Origin: Coptis chinensis | Taxonomy: Eukaryota; Streptophyta; Magnoliopsida; Ranunculales; Ranunculaceae | Direction of reading: 5' to 3' | Assembly (NCBI GenBank): GCA_015680905.1 | Contig: CM027384.1 | Coordinates: 66,533,001 to 66,597,000 of the forward strand | DNA: 64,000 nucleotides | In this document: piece after piece, positions 60,180-64,000 of the stretch | Numbering within the stretch: position 1 is the stretch's first letter | Layout: every line of letters begins with the position of its first letter | Program-made: the position numbers and the translations under genes | Notes under the pieces: model-generated | Databases searched by the model: none | Seen by the model: only the letters and a program-made list of their open reading frames with translations | What the model was told of the DNA's origin: nothing

Positions 60180-60479
60180 GGGCTGAACCACATATATATA
60201 AGCACCTGCATTGTGGAGAAGATGGAGGAAAACTAACTTGCACGACCATGGAGTGTGGGTTTCGTGCAATCTTTCTAGAGGGAGTTAGTTATTTCGCGGG
60301 TGTTTTAGAAGAAATTCGATGGTTTGGCGCTTCAATATGCGCGGCAATTCCCATTCTCATTTGTTATCTTTTTGGGTCTGATTCGGGTCACTTATTTTAA
60401 CCAAGTCCATAGGCAAAAACCATGTTAACCCATTTTCAGAGGCCCACTTGTTTTCTTTTCTTTTTACTATAGTCGAATC

Positions 60480-60715
60480 GAGTCGGGTTTGACCCAAATC
60501 CGAATAGTTCGGGTTTGGGTCGATTTTCATATCTGTTTATTTATTTGCGTCGCGTTCGGATTCGGGTTCGGATATATTTTTTGGTCTTTTTTTGCATTTT
60601 TAGTGTTATCCAATCGGGTTGGTCGGGTTCAGATACAAGATTTCAATTTTATTTGGATTCAGATATAGCCATATCCAACCCGAACCCAACTCGTTTCTTG
60701 CCCTAGTAGGGGCTG
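60480..60715. repeat. MITE-like repeat, copy B
   Basis: Colinear with 50,113-50,409: TTTTTAGTGTTATCC(A/G)ATCGGGTT, ATTCGGATAT-like words and GATATAGCCATATCC occur in the same order and orientation. Located just upstream of the TNP1-like gene, as copy A is upstream of TNP2. Confidence 0.65.
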
Positions 60716-61458
60716 TGGGTGGGGGTGTAAACATGTCTAGCAAACTGGGTGTGCCAAGGGGGTTCAAATTATACTCCAATTTCACACTAATGTATAAATT
60801 ATAACTATCTACACCCTATAGTTCCCCGCCAATGGATTGAGAGACGCTAAAAAAACAGGATTTTAAACTTCGACGTCACTTGGAGCGACAACCTTAATTA
60901 ATTACAAATCGACACTTCAGAACTAAAGAGGGATGTGATGCTCATGCCTTTTAACAACTTGTAGGTTAATATATATTGCGCGCATATATATATATAGTTT
61001 AAACTTTATATAGTTGATGTTTGAACTCTTCACATTGCTTCGTCCTATTGATTAATTAGATTATAATATTAAACTTAATTTTAAACTGTACCTAACTGCA
61101 TATAATTAATTAACAATAATAATAATAATATCATCACTTCTTGATTTTAATTATCTCGAAGTTTGTAACTAGCTAGATGATTATCACTAATTTTTAAAGT
61201 TTAATTCGATAAGTATATAAGTGAATCATGAATGTTTCTTGAATGGAACAAATTAATATTGGTGTTCTTTTGGAATTTGAACAAAAACTTGACTGAATAT
61301 ATTTAAAAGAGTCTAAAGTTGTATTTGTATGTAGTCTCAATATATATATATATATCATCTTAAACCTCATTCCATATTCAAAATTATTACAATTATGCTT
61401 CTTCTATTCGAAAAACAATAAAAAATAATAATATTAATGTAAAAGGTTTTAATTTCAG
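60716..61458. other. AT-rich spacer, no gene
   Basis: Contains TA runs near 60,988 and 61,343 and short direct words. No coding sequence or element border could be supported. Confidence 0.4.
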
Positions 61459-61968
61459 TTAAAAGAAATTAAGAGAAGTCAACAATGATAATAGAAGATT
61501 TTGTGATAGTTTCTGCAACAATTTGGAACAATTACTATTTCCAACGGCTAAATTACATCGAGCAAATTTAAAAAAACTATCGAGGATAACAATGCGACGG
61601 TTTTTCTTACCGACATCTATGATGTGATACATTTCCCAACAAAAAATGAGTGTCAAAGAGTTGCAATTATAAAATATGACGAACTCGAAAAATTTGTGAT
61701 GGTCATTTACTAGTACTTGCAGTCTTAAACCGTTGCTAGGTAACGACAATTGATGAGTATCGAGGAAGCTCTTGCTCGACTGTTGGGAAAAATCAAATTT
61801 TTGGTAGTGATTCCAGTCTCTACTGATCATTTCGTCACCGTAAAACGGCGCGAAGTGGTCACCAGTAAAAGCTTGTTCTGGTAAAATTCGGCGTTGTTGA
61901 GCCATTGGAAGTTTGAATACGGTTTGAGGTTTGTAGAAGGTAGGGGGAAGCAATGAGGGACACCTCAC
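61459..61968 (-). other. 169-codon open frame of unknown identity
   Basis: A minus-strand open frame whose middle part (MAQQRRILPEQAFTGDHFAP, FYGDEMISRDWNHYQKFDF, SQQSSKSFLDTHQL) reads like protein, while the rest is low-complexity. No family was recognised. It lies next to an Athila-type LTR region and may be part of the transposon or another captured exon. It may also be chance. Confidence 0.25.
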
Positions 61969-61969
61969 T

Positions 61970-62593
61970 AAAAAGAACGATGGTGGTGGTGGTGTGGTGG
62001 CGCGGCAGCACCAATTTTTTTTTTTTTTTTTTATTTTGATTTTCCGGTGGTTTTTGTTGATGTAAATTGGTGGAGGTTGTGGGGCGGCGCGGTTGGAGGA
62101 GATTTGGGTTGGGTCTTGGATTGTGGGCGTGGGTTAGTTAGGTTTTGTTTTTAATTTATTTTTTAGGTCGGGTTTGAAGCTTTGTTAATGGCGGGTTGTG
62201 GAAAAAATGATGAACTGATGGTGAAGGTAAGGGCGCGGGTGCGCTGCCGGTGGGCGCGGGTTGGGCCCAAGCCCAATTCGAAATTTGTGAATTTTTCGAT
62301 TTTTCGCGAAACTTCAAATCAAAATTGCCGCTTCGTTACAGGTCCGATTTTTGCGAATGAGATATGGAAATGATTAGGAGAGAATTTCCAATCCAATGAT
62401 CCATAAAACACTCTATTCTGACCGTGGATGATATATAAGATAGTGGAAAATGCCTCGAAGTGCGTGCATGACGTACGTTATGCGAACGACTGAACTCTAA
62501 ATTTATAGATTATGTCAACCCGAATCGAAATACAATTAAACGGCCTAAGCAATTCTAATGGGACATAAAACATTTTAGGATCGAAATTTAACA
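61970..62593 (-). mobile_element. 3' LTR-like region of an Athila-type element
   Basis: On the minus strand the sequence after the polypurine tract begins TGTTAAATTTCGATCC and contains a TATATA box at about 62,430 (CTTATATATCATCC). It then runs through GC-rich GCGCACCCGCGCCC-type repeats at about 62,230-62,270 and a poly(A) run at 62,013-62,031. This fits a 3' LTR starting at 62,593. The other end was not identified, so the left coordinate is approximate. Confidence 0.6.
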
Positions 62594-62612
62594 CCCACCC
62601 CCAAACAAATTT
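62594..62612 (-). other. Polypurine tract
   Basis: The minus strand reads AAATTTGTTTGGGGGTGGG immediately before TGTTAAATT, the right composition and position for second-strand priming of the adjacent LTR. Confidence 0.65.
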
Positions 62613-62678
62613 TTTTACAACGGAAGCTTAGAAAATTTGTTTTTAGCGATGGGTCTTTTAAAGTCGATACCGAGACTT

Positions 62679-62743
62679 CCTAGATTTCTATGTTTATTTT
62701 TTTAATATATATATATATTAAAAAAATAAACATAGAAATCTAG

Positions 62744-62744
<1 letters not shown>
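62679..62744. repeat. 66-bp perfect palindrome
   Basis: The left arm CCTAGATTTCTATGTTTATT and following T-run is mirrored without mismatch by the right arm ending AATAAACATAGAAATCTAGG, with an alternating AT centre. It is followed directly by an (AT)n run. Confidence 0.95.

Positions 62745-62787
<43 letters not shown>
62745..62787. repeat. (AT)n microsatellite
   Basis: About 20 AT units adjoining the palindrome. Confidence 0.95.
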
Positions 62788-62790
<3 letters not shown>

Positions 62791-63049
62791 CTTTTAAAAA
62801 GAAAAACAATAAACAAGAAAGACATAATTCACCCCATAGAGAAACATGACTCAAAAATCCGAGAAAACATGCAAGAGTGGAAAACGTGAATTATGTCAAA
62901 CATGGACTTAGGATCCGGTACTTACAGCCACACACTCCGTAGGGAGGCCCCGGTTACCTTAATGGTGCACTCACCAATATATGGAAATGAAAGGAAATGC
63001 ACCTAACACAAAAGTTGAGTCGTTTATAGTCAGATACTCGAGACTTTAT

Positions 63050-64000
63050 CTAAAAATATGTATGAACATGCAGTTTATCATATATCAACAACTGAAATAG
63101 TTGTGGATCATTCCATAAATAAATATCACAGAAAACATATCCAAACACAATCAAGCACCAAGATTTCCTATGACACAACCTAGTAAAATAAAAGCGAAGT
63201 CGGATAACCCTATTACGAAATCTAGCATGCACCTTCTTTTTTATTTTTGAACGAGAGGGTGTCCTAGTGAAGAAGTGTGGAAAAGTGAATGGTTGTGGAA
63301 GATATAGTGGATATGGATAAGTTGTAGAAGAAAAGCATGTAAACAATGAGGATGTGGGTTTAGCACAAAACTCATTCATGGTGTAATTAGGGACTGTCTC
63401 AAGTCTAAAAATGAAGGTGTCAAATGGTTTGTCCTTCTGAAGTATTTGTTTACTAGCTGGATTTAAAAAATTATGAAGCACAGGAGAAACAAAAGGATCG
63501 AGTGCAAACTCGAGATTTCTTTGAAAGGGTGGAAGGAGGGGAGTCGAGGTGGATGTTGTGCAAAGTAGTTCTTGATAGGGTGAATCATCACCTGCTCTAA
63601 GAAACTCATCGAATTGCTCATCTAGATTGGTCATATCCTCATTACTATGATAGTCCTCAACATCTTTGAGAAAGTCATCTATCTCATCCTCATCCGTAAT
63701 ATGTGTATCGACTAGTGTAGGGATGGAAATGTTGGAGTCTGAACTTCCAAAGGAATGAAATTTGGGCATATGATTATCAAGGAACGTGTTGTTGAAATAA
63801 TCTCGAGCAAAGCTCTCGATCATGCTAACCTCTCCATCCATAGACGAATCGGGTAACTGTGTCTTTGTTTTAAAAACATTGACTTCAATAGCAAGATGGC
63901 CAAAAGACATGGACATTGAACCATCGCGACAATTAATGAGCGCATTGGAAGTTGCCAGGAAAGGACGCCCTAAAATGATCGGGACAGAGTCGTTAACGAC
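63050..64000 (-). CDS. Athila-type Gag-Pol protease-region ORF, cut by the right edge
   Basis: The frame is open from position 64,000 to the stop at about 63,050. At the edge it reads VNDSVPIILGRPFLATSNAL and INCRDGSMSMSFGHLAIEVN, the conserved block after the protease in Athila-lineage polyproteins, where the ILGRPFLAT motif is diagnostic. It continues through an acidic region (DTHITDEDEIDDFLKDVEDY) to a divergent C-terminus (CHRKSWCLIVFGYVFCDIYL). The catalytic Asp triad would lie beyond the window. No reverse transcriptase, RNase H or integrase follows before the polypurine tract at 62.6 kb. This suggests a shortened, non-autonomous element. The Met at 63,916 is internal to the polyprotein. 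Confidence 0.85.
   Translation of the reverse strand, partial: VVNDSVPIILGRPFLATSNALINCRDGSMSMSFGHLAIEVNVFKTKTQLPDSSMDGEVSMIESFARDYFNNTFLDNHMPKFHSFGSSDSNISIPTLVDTHITDEDEIDDFLKDVEDYHSNEDMTNLDEQFDEFLRAGDDSPYQELLCTTSTSTPLLPPFQRNLEFALDPFVSPVLHNFLNPASKQILQKDKPFDTFIFRLETVPNYTMNEFCAKPTSSLFTCFSSTTYPYPLYLPQPFTFPHFFTRTPSRSKIKKKVHARFRNRVIRLRFYFTRLCHRKSWCLIVFGYVFCDIYLWNDPQLFQLLIYDKLHVHTYF

Overview
The window is nuclear DNA of a flowering plant, most likely a eudicot. It has spliceosomal introns with GT-AG borders, plant-type VPS37 and VPS50 coding exons, plant-lineage Ty3/gypsy retrotransposons (Athila and Tat), CACTA/En-Spm transposase genes, LINE debris and MITEs. No bacterial-style operon, CRISPR array, tRNA or rRNA was seen. 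Only one host gene looks intact: VPS37, on the plus strand at 18.6-20.1 kb. Most of the rest is transposable-element DNA or decayed genes.

Layout. 1-5.0 kb: 5' part of a degenerate Athila-like retrotransposon on the minus strand (gag fragment, repeat-rich leader, tRNA-Asp-type primer site, long LTR). 5,573-17,966: a complete but dead Tat-lineage Ty3/gypsy element on the minus strand, bounded by 619- and 596-bp LTRs and a perfect 5-bp target-site duplication (AATCC). Its gag-pro-RT-RNaseH-aRNaseH-integrase order is still readable. Between integrase and the 3' LTR it carries two antisense, intron-containing genes that look like diverged tandem copies. 18.6-20.1 kb: VPS37 (ESCRT-I), seven exons. 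21.5-42.1 kb, minus strand: a VPS50/syndetin locus, tail-to-tail with VPS37. About 18 exons can be followed, but at least eight carry frameshifts and the 5' end is missing, so it is a pseudogene. Its long introns hold LINE fragments, MITEs and hairpins.

43.4-60.2 kb, minus strand, is the most unusual part. Fragments of seven unrelated host genes lie in the same orientation around two CACTA-type transposase genes. From low to high coordinates they are prolyl-tRNA synthetase, an FTSH12-like protease, fructokinase, [TNP2 transposase, CACTA right end at 51.88 kb], an unrecognised C-terminal exon set, an ENT3-like nucleoside transporter, the RPN11 proteasome subunit, the EF-1alpha N-terminus, then [a TNP1/Ptta-like transposase]. 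EF-1alpha and RPN11 sequence join directly in mid-exon, and several neighbouring exons keep splice sites and compatible phases. This is what transposon-mediated gene-fragment capture and exon shuffling would produce, although the outer boundaries of the carrier element(s) could not be fixed by eye. 61.4-64.0 kb: an LTR-like region, polypurine tract and Athila-type protease-region ORF running off the right edge. Reverse transcriptase and integrase are absent between protease and LTR, which suggests a non-autonomous derivative.
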